Shown here piece by piece: positions 1 through 9,177 of a DNA stretch of 39,742 bases (position 1 is the stretch's first letter; each line of letters begins with the position of its first letter). Origin of the DNA: Pseudomonadota bacterium (GTDB lineage: Bacteria > Myxococcota_A > Polyangia > Haliangiales > Haliangiaceae); assembly GCA_023428295.1 (NCBI GenBank), contig JAEYYV010000244.1, positions 1-39,742 of the forward strand, written 5' to 3'. Made by a program: the position numbers and the translations under genes. The notes beneath the pieces were generated by a model. The model ran no database searches and was not told where the DNA came from. It saw only the letters and a list, made by a program, of their open reading frames with translations.

Positions 1-1345
1 GTGCGGCGCGGCGCTCGCGCGGCGGGACCGGCGGCGGCTCGATGCCCGTCTCCATGCGCAGCGTCGCCCAGCGACGACACGCACCGCAGCGCCACGTGAA
101 TGCCGCGGGACGGTTGCCGCAGTGGCCGCACTGCCAGCGACCACGCAGCGCCCACGCGAGCGCGCCCTTGTCGGCGACGAGCACCTCGAGTGCGGCTTTG
201 ACGTCGGTGTCGTTGCCTTGCGAGAGCGCGAGTCGCGCGGCCTGCACGCGTGCGGCGAGCGCGTCGGGAAAGCGCGCGGCGAGATCGGCGGCGAGCGCGG
301 CTTGCGCGCCGGTGTCCGCGGGCGGAACGAGCTGCGCGCGGATGAGCGCGAGCTCGAGACGGGGGCCGGTCTGCGCTTCCACCTCGGCGAGCGTGGCGAG
401 GACGCGCGTGGTCGTGGAGTCGGACGGCTTCTCCGTCGGAACGAGGGATACGCCGGGCGCGACGACGAGCGCGGTCTCCGGGCTGTCCGGATCGGGCGTC
501 GCGAGATCGTCAGCGGTTGCGGGCGCGACCTCGTTCTGCGCCGGCTCGCCCGCGGCGGCGGCCTCGGCGGCGATGAGGCCCGGCAACAGGTGCGGCGCGA
601 GCGCGGGCTCGGCGACGAGCGCTTGCCTGAGCCGCTCGATCGCGCCACGCGGGTTGCCGCGTGCAGCGGCGAGCTCGGCGGCGGCCGCGAAGAAGTGCCC
701 CGACTCCTGATGCTTCTGCGCAGCCTTGAGCAGCTGCTTCGCGCTGTCGGCGTCGTCGCGCGCGAGCGCGGTTTGCGCGGCGGCGACGAGCAAGTGGTGC
801 TCGCGCGCCGACGTGTCCTCGTTGCGCTTGCGGCCGAGGCGTTGCCACAAGTTCGCGGCTTCGTTGAAGCGCGCCTGCTCTTCGTACAGCGCGGCGAGCG
901 CGCGAAGTGCACCCTCGTGCGCCGGATCCTCGACGAGCACTTCTTCCATCGCCCGCGTGGCACGTCGCGGCATGCCGGCGGCGCGGAAGTCGAGGCCGAG
1001 CTCGTACATCGCGCGCTGCCGCAGCTTGCGCTTGTCGCGTTCGCGAACGGCGAGCGCCTGGTGCACGCGGATCGCACGCTCGTGCTCGCCGCGGCTGCGG
1101 AACATCGCGCCGAGGGCGAAGTACGGCTCCACGTCGTCGACGTTCTCCTCGACGACCGTGCGCAGCTCGCTGACCGCGGTCTCGTGATCCCGAGCGATCA
1201 GGTGAGAGAGTGCGCGCATGTATGCGCGGCTATGCCGCGCGGTGCGTCGCAACTGCCGATCATCCGGCACGTAGTAGCGCCCGATCAGGACGCCGGCCGC
1301 CATCGCGCCGAGGCCGACCAGCAGCAAGACGAGCGCCGCTCCCAT
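1..1345 (-). CDS. lapB: LapB-like TPR protein with C-terminal rubredoxin-type metal site (3' end cut by window)
   Basis: The frame is open from an ATG at 1343-1345 to the window edge, giving 448 residues with no stop, so the C-terminus is outside. One N-terminal membrane helix (about residues 2-22) is followed by TPR-like helical repeats (about 35-240) and an acidic/Pro linker. The end carries a metal-binding module, CGHCG then WRCGACRRW about ten residues later, as in LapB (YciM). Known family role: an inner-membrane scaffold that tunes lipopolysaccharide synthesis, in E. coli through FtsH-dependent turnover of LpxC. E. coli LapB is about 390 aa, so this one is long. lapA lies upstream on the same strand but is separated by an inverted lipoprotein gene. 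A TAATGT hexamer 7 nt before the ATG, with no Shine-Dalgarno, suggests a leaderless transcript. Confidence 0.88.
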   Translation of the reverse strand, partial: MGAALVLLLVGLGAMAAGVLIGRYYVPDDRQLRRTARHSRAYMRALSHLIARDHETAVSELRTVVEENVDDVEPYFALGAMFRSRGEHERAIRVHQALAVRERDKRKLRQRAMYELGLDFRAAGMPRRATRAMEEVLVEDPAHEGALRALAALYEEQARFNEAANLWQRLGRKRNEDTSAREHHLLVAAAQTALARDDADSAKQLLKAAQKHQESGHFFAAAAELAAARGNPRGAIERLRQALVAEPALAPHLLPGLIAAEAAAAGEPAQNEVAPATADDLATPDPDSPETALVVAPGVSLVPTEKPSDSTTTRVLATLAEVEAQTGPRLELALIRAQLVPPADTGAQAALAADLAARFPDALAARVQAARLALSQGNDTDVKAALEVLVADKGALAWALRGRWQCGHCGNRPAAFTWRCGACRRWATLRMETGIEPPPVPPRERRAA

Positions 1346-1352
1346 GCCGAGA

Positions 1353-1358
1353 ACATTA
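1353..1358 (-). promoter_or_regulatory. -10 hexamer for lapB, likely leaderless
   Basis: TAATGT on the minus strand is followed by 7 nt and then the lapB ATG. No purine-rich ribosome site fits between. The divergent lipoprotein gene has its own element about 30 bp away, so the two promoters lie back to back. No -35 hexamer is obvious. Confidence 0.4.
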
Positions 1359-1383
1359 CCAAGGCTTCGAGGCGCGCGCGGTG

Positions 1384-1389
1384 TATCGT
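1384..1389 (+). promoter_or_regulatory. -10 hexamer for the FGE-like lipoprotein, likely leaderless
   Basis: TATCGT is followed by GGTCCTG (7 nt) and the ATG at 1397. The same hexamer precedes the lipoprotein start at 38221 with a 6-nt gap. Confidence 0.4.
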
Positions 1390-1396
1390 GGTCCTG

Positions 1397-1858
1397 ATGC
1401 GTGCGTGCTTGCTGATCGTGTCGCTTGCCGCTTGCGGTCGCATCGGCATCGATGAGCGAACACTCGCCGACGATGCCGGGGGCGATGCGCCTGCGAACGA
1501 TGCGTCTGCGAACGATGCGTCTGCGATCGACGCCGCGATGCTCGTCTGCCCCGCCGACATGACGAAGCTCTCGCCGACCTCGACCGTCTGCATGGATCTC
1601 GATGATCGAGGCTACCTCCCGTGGCTCGACGGAAAAGCGCTGTGCGAAGCGCTCGGGCGCCGCTACTGCACGGACGCGGAGTGGCTCGAAGGCTGCCTCG
1701 AGGCGACGGGCCTCATCGGAATCACGGGCGACTACGAGTGGGTCGCCGAGGAGGCCGACGGCATCGCGCAGAAGCGCGGCGTCACCGCGTGCACGGACAG
1801 CTCGGCGCACCCGATCGAGGACCCGTACGAGGTTCGGTGCTGCGGCCCGATGATCTGA
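1397..1858 (+). CDS. Small lipoprotein with FGE-sulfatase-like (SUMF1) mini-domain
   Basis: 153 aa. The N-terminus MRACLLIVSLAAC is a lipoprotein signal, with Cys13 as the lipidated residue. An Asp/Ala-rich linker with repeated NDASA units follows (about 25-45). The rest resembles a shortened formylglycine-generating-enzyme/C-type-lectin-like fold: WLDGKALCEALGRRYCTDAEW matches the conserved A..C...G.R.PT..EWE block, and a later EWVAEE and final RCC match the family's C-terminal blocks. Catalytic residues of true FGE are not evident, so a binding or structural role on the periplasmic side is more likely than an enzyme. The gene sits inverted between lapA and lapB and converges on lapA with 3 bp between the stops. 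Confidence 0.72.
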   Translation: MRACLLIVSLAACGRIGIDERTLADDAGGDAPANDASANDASAIDAAMLVCPADMTKLSPTSTVCMDLDDRGYLPWLDGKALCEALGRRYCTDAEWLEGCLEATGLIGITGDYEWVAEEADGIAQKRGVTACTDSSAHPIEDPYEVRCCGPMI

Positions 1859-1861
1859 GAC

Positions 1862-2278
1862 TCAGTGCGCGTCGAGCGCGTCGTCGTCGAGCGCCGTCAT
1901 CACGCGCGCAGCAGCGACGCTCGGCGTCTCCGGCAGGTCCTCGAGCGGCGCGGGCTCCGTGAACGGCAGGTTGCGTAGCTTCGCGAGCTCTTTCTCGAGG
2001 CGGCCGATCAGCGACTCGTACTGCCGGCGCCGATACACGTAGAACATGCTCCACAACACGATCAGCGCGAGGAGCAGCGCGGTCGCGAGCCACCCCGCGA
2101 TCAGCGCCGGCAACCACACCTCGTGTGGCTTGGTGCCGAAGAGCCCCGTGAGCCACGGCGGCGTCTCGACAGGGATCCACCCGGAGTTCGCGACGAGGAA
2201 CAGACCCGCGATCACACCGAGGCCGATCATCGAGAGGATCACCGTCGCGGTCGCGATGAGGCGGAGCCAGCGAATCAC
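1862..2278 (-). CDS. lapA: LapA-domain membrane protein (DUF1049 type)
   Basis: 138 aa with two membrane helices (about 7-29 and 55-80), a short loop between them, and a basic then coiled-coil-like segment after the second helix (YRRRQYESLIGRLEKEL). This is the LapA/DUF1049 architecture; in E. coli lapA is transcribed just before lapB and helps recruit the lipopolysaccharide assembly machinery. The tail (about 100-138) is acidic and Pro-rich. The start is the GTG at 2278: an ATG 2 nt upstream is out of frame. TAGAGT lies 6 nt before the GTG, again without a Shine-Dalgarno. The order lapA, inverted lipoprotein, lapB keeps the pair close but splits the operon. Confidence 0.75.
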   Translation of the reverse strand: MIRWLRLIATATVILSMIGLGVIAGLFLVANSGWIPVETPPWLTGLFGTKPHEVWLPALIAGWLATALLLALIVLWSMFYVYRRRQYESLIGRLEKELAKLRNLPFTEPAPLEDLPETPSVAAARVMTALDDDALDAH

Positions 2279-2284
2279 GCATCC

Positions 2285-2290
2285 ACTCTA
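2285..2290 (-). promoter_or_regulatory. -10 hexamer for lapA, likely leaderless
   Basis: TAGAGT on the minus strand lies 6 nt before the lapA GTG, in the 20-bp gap after the preceding gene. No Shine-Dalgarno fits. Confidence 0.35.
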
Positions 2291-2298
2291 CACCCGAG

Positions 2299-3027
2299 TC
2301 AGTCGCAGTTGGGGCACTCCTCGTACGCGTATCGTCGCCGCCCTACCTGCGAGGCCATGTCGACAGAGTGCCCGAACACGATGCCGACGAACTTCGCGCC
2401 CTCCATCTCGCGATATGCCGCGCCGAGGAAGTACCCGTTGCCCGACGCGAGGCGAAACTTGTCGTAGCGCCGGCCCACGCGGATCGCGAACATCGCGTCG
2501 AATTCGTCGGCCCACGTCATCGTCGGCGATCCGTCCTGCCGCGCGTCGGACGCCGCGAGATACGACGCGCGCGCACGCGCCAAGAGCCGCACGGGACCGA
2601 GCGACGCTTCCGCCGTGAGCTCGAGCGGCAGGACCACCGCATCGTCGAGCGTGCCGATCGCGCCGGACGCCGCGATGCCCGTCGCGAACGCGATCACGCT
2701 TCGCTCGGTCGGACGGATCGCCATGCCGAGCGGCAAGAGACCCAGCTCGTACATGAAGCCGCTCGCGCCGATCGTCGATCCGAACGCGAAGTCGAGGGAC
2801 GCCGCGTACGCCACGTGCTTGCTTCCGATAAACCCGCCGACCCGCGCGCCCGCGAGCACCATGTCCGTCGACGATGTCACCGACTCGTCCACCGCGTGCA
2901 GCGCGGTCACCTCGTAGCGCATCCACGATCCGAACGACGACGGCATCTGCGCGTGCGCCGTCCTCGTCGCGAGGAGCACGATCGCGGTCACGATCGCGTT
3001 CACGATCACGTTCACGATCGCCCTCAT
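2299..3027 (-). CDS. Secreted outer-membrane beta-barrel-like protein, function unknown
   Basis: 242 aa. The start is the ATG at 3025-3027, which overlaps the stop of the upstream gene by 4 bp (ATGA). A signal peptide ends in TRTAHA|Q at about residue 26. Its hydrophobic core is built from repeated IVN/IVT units encoded by near-identical 12-bp DNA repeats (about 2978-3022). The mature part alternates hydrophobic and polar residues in strand-like runs rich in Gly and Ala (for example GARVGGFIGSKHVAYAASLDF), as in small outer-membrane barrels. The end, YAYEECPNCD, has a CxxC pair and lacks the usual terminal Phe. No family was recognised. Translational coupling to the DUF3750-like lipoprotein suggests a joint envelope role. 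Confidence 0.7.
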   Translation of the reverse strand: MRAIVNVIVNAIVTAIVLLATRTAHAQMPSSFGSWMRYEVTALHAVDESVTSSTDMVLAGARVGGFIGSKHVAYAASLDFAFGSTIGASGFMYELGLLPLGMAIRPTERSVIAFATGIAASGAIGTLDDAVVLPLELTAEASLGPVRLLARARASYLAASDARQDGSPTMTWADEFDAMFAIRVGRRYDKFRLASGNGYFLGAAYREMEGAKFVGIVFGHSVDMASQVGRRRYAYEECPNCD

Positions 3028-3674
3028 CGGTCTGCGAATCCGATCCGGCCGGGGCCGACGGGCACGATGATCGCGGGCGGCCAGAAGTCGATGCCGAACG
3101 AGAGGTGAAGGACGTGCACCTCGATGCCTTCCTTGAGACCGATCTTGAAGCCGATCACCGGCGTCTCGACCTGGATGCCGGTGCGCTCGCTCGTGATGCC
3201 CGCGCCGATGATGCCGCGCCAATCCTTGCCGACCGAGGTCGAGGGCAAGCTCGCGCTGAGCTTGCACGCCCGCAGCACCACGTCGCCGAACGTGTTCGAG
3301 TTGGGCCCCGGGAAGAAGTAGTCACGCTCGATCCACTTCTTCGCTTTGGGGCCCTCCACCTCGACGCACGCCGCAGCGCGCTCGCCCTCCTCGCCGACCC
3401 ACAGGCCATGAAGGATCGGCTCCACGTACATGCCGCTCCGCGACGGATCGTTGTCCCGCGCGTCACCGCTGCCGACTTGATACAGGCGCCAATGCACCTC
3501 ACCCATCTTGCGCACGGCGAACCACGGGTGCCTGGCGATCGTGTTCATCGGCTCGCCGAGCCCGCCGCTGAACAGCGCGACCACGGTCTGCGAGTTGTCA
3601 GGCATCTCGAGCGATCGCTTCGCGATGATGCAGCTCGATACCAGCGCGAGCGCACAGACGATGGCCAACCTCAT
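3024..3674 (-). CDS. DUF3750-like lipoprotein
   Basis: 216 aa from the ATG at 3672-3674, which gives the clean lipoprotein signal MRLAIVCALALVSSC. A GTG at 3710 would add 12 residues, but a TAAACT hexamer (3714-3719) lies only 3 nt before it, too close for that promoter to serve it, so the ATG is preferred. The body matches what I recall of DUF3750: HPWFAV near the start, then W..YQV, later PGPNSNTFGD, then LPSTSVGKDW. Function of the family is unknown to me; the conserved Asn/Ser cluster could be catalytic. It is first in a two-gene unit with the barrel-like protein at 2299-3027. Confidence 0.7.
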   Translation of the reverse strand: MRLAIVCALALVSSCIIAKRSLEMPDNSQTVVALFSGGLGEPMNTIARHPWFAVRKMGEVHWRLYQVGSGDARDNDPSRSGMYVEPILHGLWVGEEGERAAACVEVEGPKAKKWIERDYFFPGPNSNTFGDVVLRACKLSASLPSTSVGKDWRGIIGAGITSERTGIQVETPVIGFKIGLKEGIEVHVLHLSFGIDFWPPAIIVPVGPGRIGFADR

Positions 3675-3822
3675 GCGGGTGGAGACGCGCGAGCCCCGCT
3701 CGATGCGCACGATAGTTTATGACTGCTGGCGAACCGCGTGCGAGACGTCGCGCTGCGCCGACGTGCGTCGCTTGGTACGACCGGTCTCCTCCCCGTCGCG
3801 TTCAGGCGCGATCGCCGAAACG

Positions 3823-3853
3823 AAAAACGCCGCTCGAGGTGACCCGAGCGGCG
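3823..3853 (-). terminator. Rho-independent terminator of rpsA
   Basis: On the minus strand a perfect 9-bp stem (CGCCGCTCG pairing with CGAGCGGCG, 8-nt loop) is followed by TTTTT and a T-rich stretch. It sits 26 bp after the rpsA stop. Confidence 0.85.
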
Positions 3854-3878
3854 CGTCGCTACGAGAGCGAAGAGACGA

Positions 3879-5603
<1,725 letters not shown>

Positions 5604-5609
5604 GCAGAT

Positions 5610-5613
5610 CTCC
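5610..5613 (-). promoter_or_regulatory. Ribosome binding site that fixes the TTG start of rpsA
   Basis: GGAG lies 6 nt before the TTG at 5603. It is the only good ribosome site in the leader, which supports TTG initiation. Confidence 0.6.
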
Positions 5614-5669
5614 AGAAAACGCCGAGGTTGGATTTACCGCCAGAAGCGGCGCCTCGACGCAGGGGCGAG

Positions 5670-5698
5670 TTGGTACCGTTCGCCCCCGGAATTGTCAA
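5670..5698 (-). promoter_or_regulatory. Sigma70-type promoter of rpsA
   Basis: Minus strand: a perfect TTGACA (5693-5698), 17-bp spacer, then TACCAA (5670-5675). Predicted transcription starts near 5663 and leaves a leader of about 60 nt before the TTG start, room for the autoregulation known for S1 in E. coli. Confidence 0.6.
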
Positions 5699-5768
5699 CG
5701 CCGACGATGACATCGGCGTGGATTCGGGAGATCCACCAGGCCTGCGAACCGGGCAGCCTGCCCCACCT

Positions 5769-6446
5769 CTATATAGCGGCGGTCCGCGCCTCGACCATGG
5801 CTGCGAGAGATTCCACAACCTGTTCGAGGGTTTGCGTGGAGCTATCGACGAGAATGGCGTCCGCGGCGGGGACCATCGGAGCGACGTCGCGCGAGGCATC
5901 GCGATGGTCGCGCTCCCGGATCTCTCGCAAGGTGACTTCGTAGTCGACGACCGTCCCGGTGGCCGCCAGCTCCTTCACGCGACGCGATGCGCGCTCGGCA
6001 TCCGTGGCGGTCAGGAAGAACTTCGCTTCCGCCTTCGGGAACACGACGGTGCCCGTGTCGCGACCCTCGACGACCACGCCACCACCGGCGCCGAGCCGGC
6101 GCTGTAGATCGAGCAGCGCGGCACGCACCTCGGGATGCGCGCTCACCTGCGACGCGCCTTGCGAGACGTCCGGCGTGCGAATGTCGCTCGTGACATCGGC
6201 GCCGCCGAGGAACACGTGGTTCTTGTCGCCGACGAAGTCGTAGGTGATGTCGAGATCGCGCGCGATCTGCGCGCACGCCGCGGCGTCACTCCACGCGATG
6301 CCACGCTGCTTGGCGGTCAGCGCGACCGAGCGATAGATCGCACCCGTGTCGAGCAAGCGATAGCCGAGCCGTCGAGCGAGCAGCTTCGCGACGCTGGACT
6401 TTCCGGCACCCGCAGGCCCGTCGATGGTGACCACGATACGGCGCAT
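5769..6446 (-). CDS. cmk: Cytidylate kinase
   Basis: 225 aa. Phosphorylates CMP and dCMP to the diphosphates using ATP. The P-loop GPAGAGKSS is at 10-18, DTGAIYR at 33-39, the EGRDTGTVVFP block at 127-137, and the RERDHRDASR lid segment near 177-186, all standard for Cmk. The start is the ATG at 6444-6446 before RRIVVTIDGP; an in-frame GTG five codons upstream overlaps the TATAAG promoter element and is less likely. No Shine-Dalgarno is present, so the mRNA is probably leaderless. It lies directly upstream of rpsA, as in E. coli, and 15 bp after the small Cys-rich protein gene. Confidence 0.96.
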   Translation of the reverse strand: MRRIVVTIDGPAGAGKSSVAKLLARRLGYRLLDTGAIYRSVALTAKQRGIAWSDAAACAQIARDLDITYDFVGDKNHVFLGGADVTSDIRTPDVSQGASQVSAHPEVRAALLDLQRRLGAGGGVVVEGRDTGTVVFPKAEAKFFLTATDAERASRRVKELAATGTVVDYEVTLREIRERDHRDASRDVAPMVPAADAILVDSSTQTLEQVVESLAAMVEARTAAI

Positions 6447-6452
6447 GCCGGC

Positions 6453-6458
6453 CTTATA
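6453..6458 (-). promoter_or_regulatory. -10 hexamer for cmk, likely leaderless
   Basis: TATAAG on the minus strand lies 6 nt (GCCGGC) before the cmk ATG. It matches five of six bases of TATAAT. No -35 hexamer is clear. Confidence 0.5.
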
Positions 6459-6461
6459 CAC

Positions 6462-6842
6462 TCATGGCGAACAGACCGGATCGCAGACCGCGCCGTCCCC
6501 CGTCATGAGCGTGCGCGCTGGCACGACTTCACGCAGGCAGCGCGAGCACTTGATCGTCGGCTGCGCCTCGGGCTTCCAGTTCCGGCGCGCATCGATCTCG
6601 GCCTCGATGCGGTACTGCAGCACTTTCGGATCGAGCTGTCCCGCCTCGGCGAGCATCTTCGTGAGCACCGCCACCGTCGCCGACAGCTCGAACACCAGCG
6701 GACGCAGCTGCGCGAGCTGTCGCTGCGCCATCTCCGCGTTGAACGCGGCGACACCCGCCGTGCCCATGAGCTCGTTGATGTCGTCGCGCTGCTTCCAATC
6801 CGTGTCGAACCAGTAGTCAAACAATTCCAGCATTGCCGACAT
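6462..6842 (-). CDS. Small protein with C-terminal four-Cys putative zinc site, unknown function
   Basis: 126 aa from the ATG at 6840-6842; an in-frame extension upstream overlaps the divergent gene and looks non-coding. The N-terminal two thirds are predicted helical (about 17-85). The C-terminus has CSRC (99-102) and CDPVC (120-124), a likely zinc-binding module. No family was recognised. It lies just upstream of cmk on the same strand and is divergent from the operon starting at 6895. Hydrophobic residues are too few for a membrane segment, so the protein is probably cytosolic. Confidence 0.7.
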   Translation of the reverse strand: MSAMLELFDYWFDTDWKQRDDINELMGTAGVAAFNAEMAQRQLAQLRPLVFELSATVAVLTKMLAEAGQLDPKVLQYRIEAEIDARRNWKPEAQPTIKCSRCLREVVPARTLMTGDGAVCDPVCSP

Positions 6843-6880
6843 GATGCTCCCGACGACGGGCACCGTGGGGGTCTGCGTTG

Positions 6881-6886
6881 TACATT
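6881..6886 (+). promoter_or_regulatory. -10 hexamer for the 6895-13169 operon, likely leaderless
   Basis: TACATT is followed by 8 nt and the GTG at 6895. This supports GTG 6895 over the in-frame ATG at 6841, which overlaps the divergent gene's start codon. Confidence 0.35.
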
Positions 6887-6894
6887 CGTGGACG

Positions 6895-7692
6895 GTGGAG
6901 GCAGCCGCGAAACCACAGACCGAGCGACGGTGGAAGACCTTCGCCGACGTCGTCGCGTTCACGCTCGGCATCAACGTGTGGATCTCGATCGTCATCCTGC
7001 CGGCGATCTTCGTGACCGCGCTGAACACCGCCGGGCGCGTCGCCGCCGCCGCGCTGCCGCTCGGCATGTTGCTGCTCGGCTTGGCGCGACGCTCCGAGGC
7101 GATCCTGCTCGGACTGTTCCCCGCTGCCCTGCTCGTCCCGATCGCGATCGTCCCCGCGATGGCGAGCTCGCACGTCTACGGTCCGATCCGCTACGCGCTG
7201 GTCGCCGTCGGCGTGGTCGCGTATCTGTTCTCGGTCTCGTTCTTCACCACGTTTCACGAGCCGCAACAGCCGCGCAGCATTCGCGGGCTGTCGTCCGCCG
7301 CCGTCGGCCCCGCCGCGCGCTGGCAGCGCCGCGAGCGCGTGTACTGGATGCTCACCGGGATGTCGCTCGTCATCCCCACGGTGCTCATCGCGTGGGTCAA
7401 CTTCGACGACTCCATCGCGGAGTTCCTCGGCGAGATGTACCCGGGTCGCGTGGCGCTCATGACCACCGCGCTCACCGTCGGTGCGATCGCGCTGTGGCTC
7501 GGCATCTTCCACTACGCGTTCCTCGGCGTGCTGCGGCCGCATCGCACGGGCGATCGCGACCTCGTCGTCACGCTCGCGCAAGCGCGCGCTGACGCGAAGA
7601 CCGGCAAGCCGCGCTCTCGTTTCTATCTATCTGTCGCGATCGCGCTCGGTGCGATGGCGGCGCTGATCCTGATCCGGCACGCGAAAGGCTAA
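6895..7692 (+). CDS. Seven-helix membrane protein, unknown function
   Basis: 265 aa from GTG 6895. Seven hydrophobic segments can be seen, among them ADVVAFTLGINVWISIVILP, AILLGLFPAALLVPIAIVP, YALVAVGVVAYLFSVSFFTT, a pair around WMLTGMSLVIP and ALTVGAIALWLGIFHYAF, and a final YLSVAIALGAMAALILI. Loops are short, and the fourth and fifth helices are separated by a basic loop of about 40 residues. No motif of a known transporter or enzyme was recognised. It is the first gene of a seven-gene unit ending in MoxR and DUF58 proteins, which suggests a membrane role in the same process. The next gene starts 2 bp after its stop. Confidence 0.75.
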   Translation: MEAAAKPQTERRWKTFADVVAFTLGINVWISIVILPAIFVTALNTAGRVAAAALPLGMLLLGLARRSEAILLGLFPAALLVPIAIVPAMASSHVYGPIRYALVAVGVVAYLFSVSFFTTFHEPQQPRSIRGLSSAAVGPAARWQRRERVYWMLTGMSLVIPTVLIAWVNFDDSIAEFLGEMYPGRVALMTTALTVGAIALWLGIFHYAFLGVLRPHRTGDRDLVVTLAQARADAKTGKPRSRFYLSVAIALGAMAALILIRHAKG

Positions 7693-7694
7693 CC

Positions 7695-7883
7695 ATGCGC
7701 CGTTTCTTCTTCGAGATCCTCGCGACGTCGCTGATCGCCGGCAGCTTGTTCTTCTTCAAAGAGACGCTCGACTACCTCGCGCGCCGCGACTACGTAGCCG
7801 CGCTCCTCGTGATGATCATCGGCGTCGCCGTGATCTCCGTCGGCAAGGAGATGGCCCGCCTCGCCCTGGTGCAACGCGACTGA
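7695..7883 (+). CDS. 62-aa membrane protein in the MoxR operon
   Basis: 62 aa with two hydrophobic segments (about 6-22 and 33-51) separated by KETLDYLARRDY, and a short basic tail. It begins 2 bp after the 7-TM gene, and its TGA shares an A with the ATG of the PpiC-like lipoprotein gene (TGATG). The tight packing on both sides argues for a real gene. No family was recognised; it may be a small partner of the 7-TM protein. Confidence 0.72.
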   Translation: MRRFFFEILATSLIAGSLFFFKETLDYLARRDYVAALLVMIIGVAVISVGKEMARLALVQRD

Positions 7884-8785
7884 TGCGCGCGGCCGTCCTC
7901 GCAGTGCTCGCGGCGTGTGGTGGGGCTCCCGAGCCCGCCCCCACCACGAGCACGCGTGCGGCCACGACGATCGCGACGAAGAACGGACCGACCGACGAGA
8001 TCGTCGCGCAGGTCAACGGCCGGCCCGTGTGGGCCTCGTGCGTCGCGGCGCAAGCGGCACAGGCGGCACGCGAGACGACCCTCGACGAAGCAGCGCTGCG
8101 CCAGCGGGGTCTCGACGAGTGCATCGCGTTCGAGCTGCTCGCGCAGGAGGCCGACAAGCGCGGTCTCGCGACCGACAGCGAGGTCGTCGATGCCACGCGC
8201 ACGGCGCTCGTCAGCCGCGTCGTCGAGGTCGGCTTCGAGCGGCGCTACACGAAGGCCGAGGATCTCGGTGAGCGCTTCGAGAAGTGGTATCGCGAGAACG
8301 CGTTTCGCATGCACCGGCCGGAGCTGCGCGGCTCCGCGTACCTGCGCGTGTCCGGTCCCGACGAGACAGCGCGGCCCGCGGCGCAGGCGATCTACGCGCA
8401 GCTCGCCGATCGCCGCGGCATGTTCGCGTTCGATCTGGAGCCGCTCTCGAAGGCGGCGCCCGGTGCTCCGCCGGTCGAGTACGCGGTGGTCCCCGACAAA
8501 GCGGCCACCGAGCTCGAGCCGAGCTATCGCGCGACGCTGTTCGCGATTCCGGAGGTCGGCCGTGTCGCGCCGCCCGTGAAGACACCGTGGGGCTGGGACG
8601 TGATCCTGTGGACCGGCGGGCTGCCGCCCAAAGAGACGCCGCGCGAGGAGCTCGTCGCACAAGCGTTCCCCGAGCTGCGTCGCTCGATGTTCTCTGCGTG
8701 GCTCGCGCAGGTCACCAAGGAGCTCGGCGTGAAGCCGGAGATCGTGGAAGCCGGCATCGCGCGACTCGACGAGGTAGGCCCGTGA
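7883..8785 (+). CDS. PpiC/SurA-type peptidyl-prolyl isomerase-like lipoprotein
   Basis: 300 aa. The N-terminus MRAAVLAVLAAC is a lipoprotein signal with Cys12, followed by a Pro/Thr linker. A SurA-like N-region (IVAQVNGRPVWASCVAAQAA... to ELLAQEADKRGL) and then a parvulin-like segment (about 140-255) follow, ending in the VAPPVKTPWGWDVILW block that matches G.vs.pv.T.yGwHii of parvulins; the usual His is Asp here. The last part is a helical tail. The role is probably chaperoning of exported proteins at the membrane; isomerase activity is uncertain. ATGs overlap on both sides: its start overlaps the previous stop and its stop overlaps a possible GTG of the next gene. Confidence 0.82.
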   Translation: MRAAVLAVLAACGGAPEPAPTTSTRAATTIATKNGPTDEIVAQVNGRPVWASCVAAQAAQAARETTLDEAALRQRGLDECIAFELLAQEADKRGLATDSEVVDATRTALVSRVVEVGFERRYTKAEDLGERFEKWYRENAFRMHRPELRGSAYLRVSGPDETARPAAQAIYAQLADRRGMFAFDLEPLSKAAPGAPPVEYAVVPDKAATELEPSYRATLFAIPEVGRVAPPVKTPWGWDVILWTGGLPPKETPREELVAQAFPELRRSMFSAWLAQVTKELGVKPEIVEAGIARLDEVGP

Positions 8786-8793
8786 GAGACGTC

Positions 8794-9177
8794 ATGCCGA
8801 CGCAGATCACGCCGTTCGCCGACATCATGCGGCGCGCGGTCGAAGCCACGCCCGGCGCGATCGGCGGCGCGTTCGCCGACGCCGAAGGCGAGATGGTCGA
8901 CGGCTACACGACGATCGACCGCGAGGAGTGGGCGATCCTCACGGCGCACTACGGCGTGGTGCTCGTGCAGCTGCACGGCGCATTCGGCACGTGGCACTAC
9001 GGTGGCCCCGAGTACTTCATCGCGCAGCATCAACGCCTCGATGTCGTCGTGCACTCGGTCGCGCACGGCTACTACGCCTTGCTCGCTGTCACGGAGCGCG
9101 ACGGCACCGCGCCGCTCGCGACCGCGCTGTCGAGCTTGCGCCACGCAGCCGACGAGCTGAAGCGGGAGATCGCGTGA
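8794..9177 (+). CDS. Roadblock/LC7-like small protein
   Basis: 127 aa from ATG 8794, with GAGAG 5 nt upstream; a GTG at 8782 overlapping the previous stop is the alternative start. The layout resembles Roadblock/LC7 proteins (MglB class): a first helix (PFADIMRRAVEATPG), a strand pair (AIGGAFADAEGEMVDGY), then EWAILTAHYGVVLVQL, hydrophobic strands (LDVVVHSVAHGYYALLAV) and a final helix (SSLRHAADELKREI). Such proteins form dimers and often regulate small GTPases, but no GTPase gene lies next to it here. The call rests on pattern rather than a diagnostic motif. It is coupled to the DUF4350 gene by a GTGA overlap. Confidence 0.6.
   Translation: MPTQITPFADIMRRAVEATPGAIGGAFADAEGEMVDGYTTIDREEWAILTAHYGVVLVQLHGAFGTWHYGGPEYFIAQHQRLDVVVHSVAHGYYALLAVTERDGTAPLATALSSLRHAADELKREIA

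Noticed and set aside
122..1396. Long plus-strand open frame running into the lipoprotein gene
   Set aside because: It is the mirror frame of lapB, with Arg/Ala-rich low-complexity translation. The lipoprotein signal at 1397 marks the real start.
3675..3710. GTG start at 3710 for the DUF3750-like lipoprotein
   Set aside because: It adds 12 residues before a clean lipoprotein signal and lies too close to the TAAACT hexamer to be transcribed from it.
6841..6894. ATG at 6841 as start of the 7-TM protein
   Set aside because: It overlaps the start codon of the divergent gene and adds a non-hydrophobic stretch. GTG 6895 fits the TACATT element.
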